The notes beneath the pieces were generated by a model. It was not told the DNA's origin. It was given only the letters and a program-made list of their open reading frames with translations, and did not search any database. The position numbers and the translations under genes are program-made. Below are positions 10,104 through 20,047 of a stretch of 64,000 bases of DNA, one piece after another; position 1 is the stretch's first letter, and the number at the start of each line of letters is the position of its first letter. This stretch comes from Asterias amurensis (taxonomy: Eukaryota > Echinodermata > Asteroidea > Forcipulatida > Asteriidae): contig NC_092662.1 in the NCBI RefSeq assembly GCF_032118995.1, forward strand, positions 7,006,001-7,070,000, in the 5' to 3' direction.

Positions 10104-10983
10104 TATAGGTTTTCTCGGTCAAATTCGGCAAATGAGCAGCCAATTTAATTGCCATGCGTTCGAATTAAAGCTATTTTGCCTCTCCGGTTTTTACTGCTTT
10201 TCAAATTCAGAATTCGGTCATTCAATTTCGTTTTGAGGCATTTAAGTTCCTAGCATACTAATTCTTTTTCGTGACACACAATCATCATTCAATTTAGCAA
10301 AGCTGGTTCGACTAGAGATTTTGCTGATTTAATCATTTTCAATTGCGTAAAGAGGCAACCAGTTTCGCTCACCGAGCATTCAAATAAGTACGACTATAAA
10401 GAAATACGATTAAACAGACTGTATAAGGCAAACCGTTTCGTACCTTCACAGGTTCAAGATGGAATGCTCCCTTCAAAAAGGTGAAGTCGAGTTGAACAAT
10501 CAATCTTTCAAAAAATGAAAATTTATTTTCTTTATTTTATGTTTCCAGTAGACTTTACCTTGGGCCCCATAAGGGTTGTTTTCTTCTTTATTTTTTCTGG
10601 AGACCTCCAATGGTTAACTGACCAAGACCTGACATTTGAATGTGTTTGAATGTTTTTTGGGGTTTCTTTTTTGAATGTTTTTCCAGATGTTGTTTTTTGT
10701 AAATATTCACCAACCATCTGTTGGCGTGCCAGACATCTTGGCATATTATGTTCAAGAGTGCCAAAACATTACTCGCATGCCTTTAATATTCGTATAAGGA
10801 AACAACAAGTTAACAAGCGTTTTTAAGACTACACAACTATCAGAATTGACGAAAAAGTATAATTGAATAGTCTTAAAATGAAATCGAATGACCTTTTTTT
10901 AGTAGCATTCGATTTCGTGCGAAATAGAAAACTGGTGGTTAAATTGGCTGCTCATTTTTCGAAATTGATCGAGAAAACCTATA
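10104..10983. mobile_element. Palindromic MITE, ATAGGTTTTCTCGG family, copy 1
   Basis: The left end ATAGGTTTTCTCGGTCAAAT is mirrored at 10930-10983 ending GAGAAAACCTAT, with about 45-bp TIRs that include GAGCAGCCAATTTA. The interior is rich in CATTCAATTT/GAATTGAATG words. Two other copies are at 31851-32915 and 45512-45901. There is no coding content. Confidence 0.7.
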
Positions 10984-12476
10984 TCAATATTATTACAAAT
11001 AACTTGCTTCATATATCATACAATAACTTGCTTCAATATCATACAAAACAAAAAATAAGGTGTAACGTCATTAGTTGTCAAGAAAGGTTACGTAAGCAAA
11101 TGTTGTTGCTAGGCTTTATTCATTTTCATGCTCACGTATGACGTGTGTACGTACGTTCCTGGCGTGACAAATTGTAACTTTACGTCTGCTAAAAACTTGA
11201 GATTTGTTACAACACATTAAAGGGGGGGGGGGTACAGAATTGGTAAGAAAAAACCTCGTTAAAAATTCCTAAGATCACAGATTTACATAACACTTACACG
11301 GTTTAATGATGATGATAGTAGGAAACATCCCTTGAAATATTTCCGTCCAAAATTCCATATTTGATGAGAAAGAAAGAAATGTAATTTAACGATCGGACTT
11401 TATCGCTCCGGTAGCGTTTTATTCATTTTTTTGAATCAATTTCGTAGATACTGCCCTCACACGACAAATAAAAGCTGTTTTTTCACTCAATTGGGCACAC
11501 GTAAATAATTCGCGAACGGTCGGTTTCTATGGTTCGCAGCAATCGTCGTTCTGAATGATGATCGATCTCGCCGCTCCCATAACACTTTAAAAACTTTTTT
11601 CGAGCGCGCCAAGTTAACCCACCGTTGCATACGAGGTTGTGTTGTGTACATACACGTAGTCTGGCTCCCACACCCCAAATCTCTGACCTATGTTTACATT
11701 AAAAGAGGTCAAGGAATATGTGGTCAGCAACTAGACTAACTTAAACTCGTGCACCCCATCCAGTACACACACGCACGGCCCATTGAATACTTTTGGTGCA
11801 CACTCCATCCACACTCGGCGCGCCGCCGCCGGGGGACTACCGATGCAATCAACCAATATTTTGTCAGCAACAATGGATGATCGTACCAAAAACGGGCCGT
11901 CCGACACTCGCAGAGAGTGCAAAAAAAAAAAAAAAGATCTAAAGCAAAATATAACAAGGACCATAAAAAGACGCTGTCTCTGCTAAACACATCGACGAAG
12001 CTTCCAGTTTCCGTTATGCAGAGATGGCGTTGAACATCAGTAGAAATGAAAATGTCGTGTGCTAGTACTTAGTAGGTTGGCCACGTTTTTACTGGATAAA
12101 TACGTCGTCGGCCAACAACATGCACCATCGAGGAGAAGAAGCAGCACCTCCAGTTCCAGCCCTATGAAGTGAGTATTTTGTATTTTAGAATCCAACAAAC
12201 CCCTCACATCATCCACATCATATCGAGAAAAAAAGAAAAGATTCATTAAGAAAATCTTCACCGTCAAAACTCACTAGCACTCTGAAATCCCTGTGAATTC
12301 ATGATTTTATTTTTATTTCACCTTTTGGATCCCACCTTTTTATTTATTATAATGTTATAATTTAAGGGAACCTTGAAAAACAAAATCTAGACAATTAGAC
12401 TGGCCTCTGTATCGAATGTGTTCAGTCACTCACTGACAATATTAATTAAAGCTTTCTTATTTATTTCCACATCTAG
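10984..12476. other. Intron 1 sequence without assigned gene
   Basis: 11190-11345 resembles one half of the palindromic family at 30997-31640 (GATTTACAT..CACTTACACGGTTT). A good donor, GAA|GTGAGT, occurs at 12168/12169 after an open stretch from 12100, but I see no convincing start or acceptor for it, so it is only a possible upstream exon of the gene at 12477. Confidence 0.3.
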
Positions 12477-12565
12477 AGGCCTACCAATGGCTGTTTCAAG
12501 TTCAACACCTGTGGAGACAAAATCACTAGAGACTATCATGACAGTGACTCCATTTCCTCTGGATT
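12477..12565 (+). CDS. Unrecognised gene, candidate exon A
   Basis: The acceptor is a pyrimidine-rich tract ending CCACATCTAG|AGG and the donor is GGATT|GTAAGT. The 89-nt exon reads 29 codons (beginning RPTNGCFKFNTCG) plus two bases and joins in frame to exon B at 12942. It lies inside intron 1 of the regucalcin-like gene, same strand. I recognise no domain. Support is the co-phasing of three consecutive exons with strong splice sites; it could be a nested gene, a gene fragment or transposon-borne. Confidence 0.4.
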
Positions 12566-12941
12566 GTAAGTTAATTTTACTTCTATGTTTTTGCATTGCT
12601 AATAATAAAATTAATCTTTTCAAACCTCCTCCAAAGACACTTGACACTGGTAATTGTCAAATACCAGTCTTTTCATTTGGTGTTTCTCAACATATAACAA
12701 ACCTGTAAAAAGTTTAGCTCAATTTGTCGTCGAAATTGCAAGATAATAATGATGAAAAAAAAAAAACCTTGTCAGACAAAGTTGTGTGCATTCGGATGTC
12801 GGATGCTTGATTTCGAGACCTCTAAATCAAATTCTTAGGTTTCTAAATCAAATTCGTGGAAAATTACTACTTTCTGGAAAACTACGTCACTTTAGAGTAC
12901 GTTTCATGACATTTTTGTGTTCTTATTTTTTTCAAATTTAG

Positions 12942-13055
12942 CATCAGTGTCAACTACAAGGTTGATGGCCAGTTTATTTACCCCCAGGAATTTGAGGGTG
13001 ATATAACCCTACAAGATGACGATTTGTGGAAGCCAGTGATGTCATGTAAAATAGG
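12942..13055 (+). CDS. Unrecognised gene, candidate exon B
   Basis: The acceptor is TTCAAATTTAG|C and the donor ATAGG|GTAAGT. After one base completing the previous codon it reads 37 codons (starting ISVNYKVDGQFIYPQEFEGD), then two bases. It is rich in acidic and aromatic residues; no family recognised. It sits within the interval interrupting the MITE at 12634-13413. Confidence 0.4.
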
Positions 13056-13170
13056 GTAAGTTTTTTGTCTTGTTTTTTAAACTAAAGTACCGGTATGCAA
13101 TTACTTTTATTGTACATACGCAACTGGCATTATTCTATACACAGCTGACATTATTCCATGTATTTTTTAG

Positions 13171-13267
13171 AAAAAGCTGTGAAGGACTTCAAGTGGTTGC
13201 ACATGCTGAACAAGTCCACGGAATAGCCGACGAGGATGAGGAAGAAGCTGCACAACTTGAAGATGAG
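13171..13267 (+). CDS. Unrecognised gene, candidate exon C
   Basis: The acceptor is ATGTATTTTTTAG|A, in phase with exon B. It encodes KSCEGLQVVAHAEQVHG followed by an acidic stretch. The end is uncertain: a weak donor GAG|GTTGCC at 13267/13268 is possible, otherwise the frame runs into MITE sequence and stops at 13358-13360. Confidence 0.35.
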
Positions 13268-13412
13268 GTTGCCTTCACATGGTCGGGTCTACACTGGATC
13301 TTTTTAGATCTCACAATGTTTTATACTATGAACCTCTCCCCATTACTCGTTACCAAGTAAGGTGTTATGCTAATAAATATTTTGAGTAACTACCAATAGT
13401 GTCCACTGCCTT

Positions 13413-13690
13413 TAAAGTGCAGTATTGATTGAAAGTTGCTAAATGTACATACTGGATGTAAAGAAAGGCAATGCCCATGTGTATTTCTGCAACAAATACA
13501 TTCCTCATCTGTTGGCATTGGTCAGCAATGTGTACAAGTACGTACACCACTCTAGATCTTGAGCAGGCCGAGGTTGGGCTGGCTGCTGTGGTTGCTCGTG
13601 CAAAATGTCGAAGATGAGACCTGGGCTTCTCTCTGCAGCTTGCAGCAGCAACTGCCGAACTCCTTCGATTGACATATTTGCAATGCCCTC
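13413..13690 (-). pseudogene. P2X7-C-terminus-like gene, exon 3 (decayed)
   Basis: On the minus strand, after the acceptor TAATTACGCAG, 50 open codons begin EGIANMSIEGVRQLLLQAAE, include GLIFDILHEQPQ and reach EWC. Then a small insertion shifts frame and a TGA follows. The next frame reads MPTDEECICCRNTHGHC and continues to the MITE boundary at 13413. A WC…C…MPT..E.CCR cysteine pattern after an N-terminal helix is typical of the cysteine-rich domain related to the P2X7 receptor C-terminus, found in many invertebrate proteins; that assignment is from memory of the family. The shift, the stop and the abrupt MITE end mean it is probably non-functional. It is phase-compatible with the exon at 19132-19347. 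Confidence 0.5.
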
Positions 13691-14449
13691 CTGCGTAATT
13701 AGAAATTGGCAATGTTTAATTATTTTGATTCCCTATCTATATTATCAGACTAACCTTACATTGATGACAGTATACTACAAAAAATATGTTCTGGGTTTGT
13801 AGCTACTGAAATTGTGCAGGTTTATGAGCTGTATACATGCAGTTCGTGCTGTAGGGTTGTCACTACCTACAGCATCCATCTATGTACACCTGTGTACATG
13901 AATCCCAGTATGTTGGATAAACACTTGGATGTGGGTGGTTTGCAAATAAAAGGGGTCCAAGTAGTCTGCAAGTCTACAAAATCATAAGTTTCAATAGAAA
14001 TATACAATGTACATGTGGGTTTGTTTTACCTTCAAAATAAACTTGTGCATTCCAATTATCTGCGCTAGTTGTATACCCACAATTCTTGCTAGCAGTCATG
14101 GCTGATGTGTTTTAACATTGGTATTTAATTATTTATTTGACAGATTTGACAATTGAATTGATTGTAATCAAGTCCAACAAGAGCTTTGGATTTTGTTGTT
14201 CTTAGGTGTGAACATTATTTAATGTAACTCTACAGTTTGATTGTCGAGGGATTTATCAACCATGGTAGAGCCAGAACGAAAGTTATGATTGGGGGGGGGG
14301 GGGGTGAATCCCAGAATTCTAGTAGTAAATTTGTTCTGTTTACATGGTTTTTTTTTTATCATAGGCCTTTCTGTGTAGTAAATAATTGATGAGGAATTTA
14401 AAATGTCAATAAAAAGTTAGAATATTTTTGCCCAACTTATGTACCACTA
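13691..14449. other. Intronic stretch between the P2X7-like exon and the LTR element
   Basis: No coding signal seen; contains a G homopolymer at about 14291-14304 and a T-run. The last five bases (14445-14449, CACTA) are the left target duplication of the LTR element. Confidence 0.4.
14445..14449 (+). repeat. 5-bp target duplication, left of LTR element
   Basis: CACTA precedes the 5' LTR and is repeated at 19097-19101 after the 3' LTR. Confidence 0.85.
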
Positions 14450-14615
14450 TGTGATAACCTGTAGTTGATTATTGTGTTAGCGCCCTCTATTGACTGGTTG
14501 TAGAAAAGGTGTTTTGTAGTTGTGTTGGCATCCATCTTGTTGTTTATTAAAGTCATGTACACATGGTTTCGTTAACCTAATCCAGTGAGTTAAGTCAGTA
14601 ATTGAAGTTACTACA
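14450..14615 (+). repeat. 5' LTR (166 bp)
   Basis: Begins TGTGATAACCTG and ends GAAGTTACTACA. By eye identical to 18931-19096. Contains GTTTATTAAAGTC, a possible poly(A)/TATA-like region. Confidence 0.9.
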
Positions 14616-14618
14616 TTT

Positions 14619-14636
14619 TGGCGACGAGGATGGGAT
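14619..14636 (+). promoter_or_regulatory. Primer-binding site, probably tRNA-Ser
   Basis: TGGCGACGAGGATGGGAT starts 3 nt after the LTR. It closely resembles the complement of a eukaryotic tRNA-Ser(GCU) 3' end (CCA added), as I recall that tRNA; one mismatch within the first 18 nt. Confidence 0.65.
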
Positions 14637-14674
14637 CCTGCTAAACAGGGAGAACATCCAGAAGAAATCTCAGT

Positions 14675-17600
14675 ATGAATACCTTTGGGAATATCGGTGA
14701 ATTTCAAGATGAAAAGGACAGTGAAGCATGGCCTCTGTATGTGGAACGATTGAAGCAGTTTTTTGAAGCAAACGATGTAGAGGATGCTGGTAAGCAGATA
14801 GCTATTTTGTTAAGTGTTTGTGGTGCTGACACATATAAGTTGATATCAAGCCTTGTAGCACCAGCAAAACCAGGAGAAAAGACTTTTGATGAACTGATAT
14901 CGATTGCTAAGGATCATTTCAACCCACTACCCTCGGTAATCGTTCAGCGATATAAGTTTAACACACGCATTCAGCAACAAGGAGAGACAACTGCAGAATT
15001 TGTTGCTGAATTACGCCGTCTCGCACGACACTGTGAGTATGGGTCTACACTAGAGGATATGTTGCGTGATCGCTTAGTATGTGGCTTAAAGGATGAGCGA
15101 GTGCAACGAAGGCTGTTATCAGAGCCCTCCCTTAAATTCAAGAAAGCGTGGGAAATTTCACAAGCCATGGAGCTAGCCATGAAGAATGCCAAAGACCTTC
15201 AAAGAAACCTCGAGTCTTTGCCCGTACCAGTGGCCGCTGGACCCCTGCAGCAAGCCAATAAAGTTGCTAGTAGTACCAGCGCCAGGGGGCCTAACCAAAC
15301 AAGGCCATATCCACAACAAGCACAGCCCCACAAACAAGGTACACACTTCACTAAATGTTATCGATGTGGACGCACGGATCACTCTGCAAATGATTGCAGA
15401 GTACGTTCGTATATTTGTCATAACTGTGGAAAACAGGGACATCTAGCCAAAGTTTGTCGGGGTGGTAAATCGTCTTCCACCCCAGTAGAGTCAAAAGTCC
15501 ACAAGGATAAAGCGTACTGCATGGAACCTGACTTCGAAAACCCTGTGAATGCAGAAGCTAACTATACAATGTATAAAACCTCGGCACAAAACAAAGAGCC
15601 ACCGCTTATCGCAAATGTACTGATAAACAAATGTAAGGTCTCAATGGAAATTGACACTGGTGCTTCTGTCTCCATCATGAGTGAGACCACTTATGATTCC
15701 ATATTTAAGCACAAGAAACCTTCTCTTCGTACCGGGGAACACGTCGAGTTACGAACTTATACAGGCCAGAAAATACCTGTGGTTGGTACGTGTTCAGTCA
15801 CAGTAGAACACAACGATCAGAAGACTCAACTCTCACTTCTCATTGTGTCGGGTCAAGGACCAAATCTTCTCGGACGAGATTGGCTGCGCCATCTTAAGTT
15901 AGCGTGGCAAGAAATTCACCATGTCAGGCACACTGATTCGACTGCTGAGATTATGAATCATTATGAAGAGTTATTTCGGGATGACTTGGGTAAACTAAAA
16001 GGACAACCTGTGAAAATAAATATCAAAACAGATGCAAAGCCCAAGTTCTGTAAGGCGAGAACCGTGCCCTTCTCCATGAAAAAACAAGTGGAAGATGAAC
16101 TCGATAGACTCCAAAAGAGTGGTGTCATTGAACCAGTAACATTCTCGCGTTGGGCAGCACCCATTGTTCCAGTGATTAAAGAAAATGGGCAAATCAGAAT
16201 CTGTGGAGATTACAAGGCCACAGTAAATCAGGATGCTAATGTTGACTCATACCCCCTTCCTCGAGTGGAGGAATTGTTCGCTGCAATGTCTGGTGGTCAG
16301 ACATTTAGCAAGCTCGATCTCAGTCATGCTTACTTGCAACTTGTGCTCGATGAACCATCGCGTGAACTTGCGACAATTAACACTCACCGTGGACTGTTCC
16401 AGTATACGAGAATGCCTTTTGGAATTTCAGCTGCACCCGCCATTTTCCAACGGACCATTGAAAGTTTGTTAGCTGACATTCCCCAAGCAGTGGCATTTCT
16501 CGATGATATCCTTGTTACAGGTAAATCTGAATCAGAGCACATTGCTAATCTTGATCGAGTACTTACCAGACTACAAAGTGCAGGCCTCCGACTGAAACAG
16601 GAGAAATGTAAGTTCTTCGCACCAGAGGTAGTTTACCTCGGACATCGCATAAATGCAACAGGCTTGCATCCCACAACGGAGAAGGTGCAAGCGATAAAGG
16701 ATGCGCCAGTCCCCCGTAATGTAACTGAGTTAAAATCCTACCTGGGTATTCTCAACTACTACGCAAAGTTTTTGCCCAACTTGTCGTCGCTCATAGCCCC
16801 TTTGCACTGTTTGTTGAGGAAGGACACCCGCTGGTCATGGGACACAGCCCAGGATAAAGCCTTCCGTGAATCTAAGGAATTGTTAGTTTCAGCTCAAGTT
16901 CTGGTGCATTACAACCCAGAGAAGGAGTTAGTGCTATCATGTGATGCTAGTCCATATGGTGTGGGCGCAGTGCTGGCCAACCGAATGTCCGATGGAACAG
17001 AACATCCAATTGCGTACGCATCACGTTCCCTGTCTCCACCAGAGCGTAATTATTCGCAACTAGACAAGGAAGGATTAGCAATGGTCTTTGGAGTAAAAAA
17101 GTTCCATCAGTATGTGTACGGTAGGAAGTTTGAGATATCTACTGATCATAAGCCGTTGCTCGGTTTATTAGGTGAAGGGCGAATGATACCCCCCATGGCA
17201 TCATCCAGAATTCAGCGGTGGGCACTTACACTTTCCGCTTATGATTACCAGTTGGTCTACAAACCAGGGTCATTAAATGGTAATGCCGATGCACTGAGCA
17301 GATTACCATTACCCCATACACCTTCGCATGTACCAGTTCCAGCGGATTATGTCATGGTCATGGATCACATGGAGTCAACACCAGTCAGCCCAGAGAAAAT
17401 TCGCCTTTGGACAGGCCGAGACCCGGTACTGTCACAGGTGCGATCATTTGTGATGAATGGTTGGCCAGCAGAATGTGCAAATTCAGCATTGCAGCCATAC
17501 ATCTGTCGTAAAACAGAATTAAGCATCCAAGACGGCTGCATAATGTGGGGGTCACGTGTTGTCATCCCCCCACAGGGTCGCCAGCGTCTTGTGGAGGAGT

Positions 17601-18709
17601 TACATGAATCGCACCCTGGAGTGTCACGCATGAAATCGTTGGGTCGCAGTTATGTATGGTGGCCCTGCATGGACAAAGACATTGAGAGTAAAGTCAAACA
17701 GTGTTCGCCATGCCAAACCTCACGTCAATCGCCACCAGTTGCACCACTGCACCCATGGGAGTGGCCCCAGCGTCCATGGTCACGCCTTCACGTGGATTAT
17801 GCAGGTCCGTTTATGGGACGAATGTTTCTCATAATTGTTGATGCACATAGCAAATGGCTAGATATACATGCTATGCATAGTGCAACGTCACTGGCTACAG
17901 TAGAGAAGCTGCGTCAGACCTTCGCGACACATGGATTGCCAGATATTATTGTTTCCGATAATGGCAGTAATTTCACCAGTGCAGAGTTTCAGGAATTCTT
18001 GAGAAGGAATGGCATTAAACATGTCCGGTCCGCGCCATTCCACCCATCATCCAACGGGTTGGCTGAGCGTGCAGTTCAGTCTTTTAAGGCCGCGATGAGA
18101 CGTATGAATGAGGGTACTGTTGAGACAAAGTTGTCACGATTCTTGTTCACATATCGCACCACGCCACACGCCACGACAGGAATTTCCCCAGCTCAATTGT
18201 TGATGAATCGTCGACCGCAGACAAGACTTGATTTGGTCCGTCCGGATCTTCGACGTCGAGTAACCAACAAGCAATGTGCACAGAAGGAACATCATGATAA
18301 ACACGCAAAACCTCGCTCGTTTAATGTGAACGACACCGTTTATGTGCATAATTATGCGCCTGGCCCTAGATGGATGGCAGGGCGTGTAGTATCATTGTGT
18401 GGCCATCTTATGTACACAGTCCTACTTGAGGATGGTCGTGTGTGGAGACGCCATGTTGATCAAATGCGTTTCCGAGATGTGTCAACCACACCCAGTTTGG
18501 AGCCAAATTGGCCCATTCCTTCATCGGAGAGGGAGGAAATGGTTGGTGAACAACCACTTGTACAGATTGACAGTACACCATCAGTGGAAGAGCCAAGTCC
18601 AATGCCAGCAGAGCAGACAGGCTCACAGAACACAGAACCAGACATTGAACTTCGCAGATCCACACGCGTTCGCACCAAACCTGAACTCTATGGATTTCCA
18701 GATCTGTGA
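14675..18709 (+). CDS. Gag-Pol polyprotein of Ty3/gypsy retrotransposon
   Basis: 1344 aa in a single frame. Gag-like N-terminus to about residue 200; two CCHC zinc knuckles at about 229-262 (CYRCGRTDHSANDC, CHNCGKQGHLAKVC); aspartic protease MEIDTGASVS at about 324-333; reverse transcriptase about 460-640 with FSKLDLSHAYLQ and the catalytic FLDDILV near 607; RNase H from about 752 (LSCDASPYGVGAVL); integrase HHCC zinc-binding region about 975-1015 and the DDE core (D near 1039 in HVDYAGPF, D near 1094 in VSDNGSNF, E near 1130 in NGLAERAVQ). No frameshift between Gag and Pol, unlike many retroelements, so the polyprotein is likely processed after translation as one unit. All catalytic residues that I checked are present. 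The start at 14675 is the first ATG after the PBS, 60 nt downstream of the LTR. Confidence 0.95.
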   Translation: MNTFGNIGEFQDEKDSEAWPLYVERLKQFFEANDVEDAGKQIAILLSVCGADTYKLISSLVAPAKPGEKTFDELISIAKDHFNPLPSVIVQRYKFNTRIQQQGETTAEFVAELRRLARHCEYGSTLEDMLRDRLVCGLKDERVQRRLLSEPSLKFKKAWEISQAMELAMKNAKDLQRNLESLPVPVAAGPLQQANKVASSTSARGPNQTRPYPQQAQPHKQGTHFTKCYRCGRTDHSANDCRVRSYICHNCGKQGHLAKVCRGGKSSSTPVESKVHKDKAYCMEPDFENPVNAEANYTMYKTSAQNKEPPLIANVLINKCKVSMEIDTGASVSIMSETTYDSIFKHKKPSLRTGEHVELRTYTGQKIPVVGTCSVTVEHNDQKTQLSLLIVSGQGPNLLGRDWLRHLKLAWQEIHHVRHTDSTAEIMNHYEELFRDDLGKLKGQPVKINIKTDAKPKFCKARTVPFSMKKQVEDELDRLQKSGVIEPVTFSRWAAPIVPVIKENGQIRICGDYKATVNQDANVDSYPLPRVEELFAAMSGGQTFSKLDLSHAYLQLVLDEPSRELATINTHRGLFQYTRMPFGISAAPAIFQRTIESLLADIPQAVAFLDDILVTGKSESEHIANLDRVLTRLQSAGLRLKQEKCKFFAPEVVYLGHRINATGLHPTTEKVQAIKDAPVPRNVTELKSYLGILNYYAKFLPNLSSLIAPLHCLLRKDTRWSWDTAQDKAFRESKELLVSAQVLVHYNPEKELVLSCDASPYGVGAVLANRMSDGTEHPIAYASRSLSPPERNYSQLDKEGLAMVFGVKKFHQYVYGRKFEISTDHKPLLGLLGEGRMIPPMASSRIQRWALTLSAYDYQLVYKPGSLNGNADALSRLPLPHTPSHVPVPADYVMVMDHMESTPVSPEKIRLWTGRDPVLSQVRSFVMNGWPAECANSALQPYICRKTELSIQDGCIMWGSRVVIPPQGRQRLVEELHESHPGVSRMKSLGRSYVWWPCMDKDIESKVKQCSPCQTSRQSPPVAPLHPWEWPQRPWSRLHVDYAGPFMGRMFLIIVDAHSKWLDIHAMHSATSLATVEKLRQTFATHGLPDIIVSDNGSNFTSAEFQEFLRRNGIKHVRSAPFHPSSNGLAERAVQSFKAAMRRMNEGTVETKLSRFLFTYRTTPHATTGISPAQLLMNRRPQTRLDLVRPDLRRRVTNKQCAQKEHHDKHAKPRSFNVNDTVYVHNYAPGPRWMAGRVVSLCGHLMYTVLLEDGRVWRRHVDQMRFRDVSTTPSLEPNWPIPSSEREEMVGEQPLVQIDSTPSVEEPSPMPAEQTGSQNTEPDIELRRSTRVRTKPELYGFPDL

Positions 18710-18916
18710 CTCTAAAAAACACAGTTCTTCTTTTGTTACCATGGAAACAGTTGTTGATTAATAATAGTTCCTCATGTAACAATGGAACCAGCCAATAGGT
18801 TAATGTATGTTTTCCTACAGACCCGTAGGTGTTGGTTCTGAAACTAATTCTCTTGGATTTAATGTTCTAGTGTTCAAGTTGTTGTTTCCTTAAAGTTGTT
18901 GTGTTAAGTATTATCT

Positions 18917-18929
18917 AAAGGAGGAGGAG
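18917..18929 (+). promoter_or_regulatory. Polypurine tract
   Basis: AAAGGAGGAGGAG lies one base before the 3' LTR, the expected site of plus-strand priming. Confidence 0.8.
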
Positions 18930-18930
18930 T

Positions 18931-19096
18931 TGTGATAACCTGTAGTTGATTATTGTGTTAGCGCCCTCTATTGACTGGTTGTAGAAAAGGTGTTTTGTAG
19001 TTGTGTTGGCATCCATCTTGTTGTTTATTAAAGTCATGTACACATGGTTTCGTTAACCTAATCCAGTGAGTTAAGTCAGTAATTGAAGTTACTACA
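18931..19096 (+). repeat. 3' LTR (166 bp)
   Basis: Same sequence as 14450-14615; followed by the CACTA target duplication at 19097-19101. Confidence 0.9.
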
Positions 19097-19131
19097 CACT
19101 ACTAGTGAATTAATTTTAAATTGATGTTTAC

Positions 19132-19347
19132 CCTTAATCTTTGCTGCCTCTGTTTACGAAGAACAGTCACGGCCTGGGCTTGTGGCAGAGGTTGCAGTGC
19201 CGAAACCCTTCTGCCTCTAGTGCCCCTGGCTGCCCTTCCTCTCCCCCCTCTTGATGATGCCTCTCACCTTGTGCTGCCTTGTCCCCTTACTGTGCCTAAG
19301 CTTGTCCCCTTGCTCGTCTGCCTTGCCCACTTCTGCCCTCCCTTCCT
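19132..19347 (-). pseudogene. P2X7-C-terminus-like gene, exon 2 (RG-rich linker, one stop)
   Basis: Minus strand, 216 nt, between the acceptor CTACAACCAG|AGG and the donor TTAAGG|GTAAAC, phase 0 at both ends. It reads a basic linker that turns RG-rich (RGGRGRAARGTRGRR) and ends in a Gln/Arg-rich helix-like segment (VTVLRKQRQQRLR). One TGA interrupts it at about codon 28 (AGG-TGA-GAG), possibly a decayed CGA. RG-rich segments before the cysteine domain are common in P2X7-like invertebrate proteins. The gypsy 3' LTR ends only 36 bp downstream of this exon, in the next intron. Confidence 0.45.
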
Positions 19348-19972
19348 CTGGTTGTAGTATGTAGGTTAAAGACATGATCTTTTTAATTTAATGATTAAAA
19401 AGAAAATAATTCAGTTCAGTCTGAAAGCTTACTGTCTGTTTATAAATAATTTCATAAAAGTATGTATCATCTACAGTATCATCAGAGAAATAGTTTTGCG
19501 TATAAATAGCTTGAGATGATGTGAAGGCTTACCAAGATGCGACTGCAACAATTACAATATGATTACAAAGCTGGACCTCGAACATAAATTTGTCGATTTC
19601 TTTTTGGTTGAGAGGTTTATTGGATCAGTGTAGAAAAGCAGAAGATTAAAATGAATAATGGTCACTCTAAACATGCACACACGCACGCACTTCACAAATA
19701 ACGCGCACACATGAGCCCATCATGACTAGTGAAAGTATAATAACTTATTTTTGGCAAATTATTTTGTCTACTGAAATCTGAGTTTTTTTCTAGCCAAACT
19801 ACACTCTATAGGGCCATTGTATCCTTGGATTTGTCATATTCATGGTGCTTGAGTAAGCATGGATAGATGTGTACGAATTGCATCTCGTTCTTCCTAAAGT
19901 CAGAAACTTAGATTTCACATAAACACAACACTGGGTTGGGGGAGAGGGCTATTTATGTCATCGATTCCTTAC
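19348..19972. other. Intron-like stretch of the minus-strand gene
   Basis: Lies between the proposed exons 1 and 2 of the P2X7-like gene. No other feature recognised apart from short CA/CG-rich runs near 19675-19710. Confidence 0.35.
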
Positions 19973-20047
19973 CTGACTTTGTCCTTCCAATTCAGGTGAC
20001 CACACTTCTTCATCGGCACGAACCACTTGTGAAGAATTCGAACTCAT
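19973..20047 (-). pseudogene. P2X7-C-terminus-like gene, exon 1
   Basis: Minus-strand ATG at 20047 opens 25 codons, MSSNSSQVVRADEEVWSPEL then EGQSQ, ending at a strong donor CAG|GTAAGG, phase 0. This joins in frame to the exon at 19347. The acidic start is compatible with the N-terminus of the protein proposed for exons 2 and 3. Taken alone it would be weak; the consistent phases over three exons support it. Confidence 0.45.

Larger units (their letters stand above)
12634..13413 (+). mobile_element. TTAAAGACACTGG-family MITE, copy 1, split by a 0.39-kb insert
   Basis: 12634-12914 matches the left ~280 bp of a MITE seen at 22933, 29432, 33945 and 41555 (ends TTAAAGACACTGGACACTAT and ATAGTGTCCACTGCCTTTAA). 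The match resumes at about 13306 (CTCACAATGTTTTATACTAT) and runs to the right end at 13413. The break points are adjacent in the consensus, so the ~390 bp between looks like an insertion, yet it holds two exon-like segments. Confidence 0.65.
14450..19096 (+). mobile_element. Full-length Ty3/gypsy LTR retrotransposon
   Basis: A 4647-bp element with two 166-bp LTRs (14450-14615 and 18931-19096) that look identical, TGT…ACA ends, a 5-bp CACTA duplication, a primer-binding site, a polypurine tract and one uninterrupted gag-pol frame. Protein order (Gag, protease, RT, RNase H, integrase) is the Ty3/gypsy order. It is in the sense orientation within intron 1 of the regucalcin-like gene and separates exons 2 and 3 of the opposite-strand P2X7-like gene. 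Identical LTRs plus an intact frame indicate recent insertion. Confidence 0.95.
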
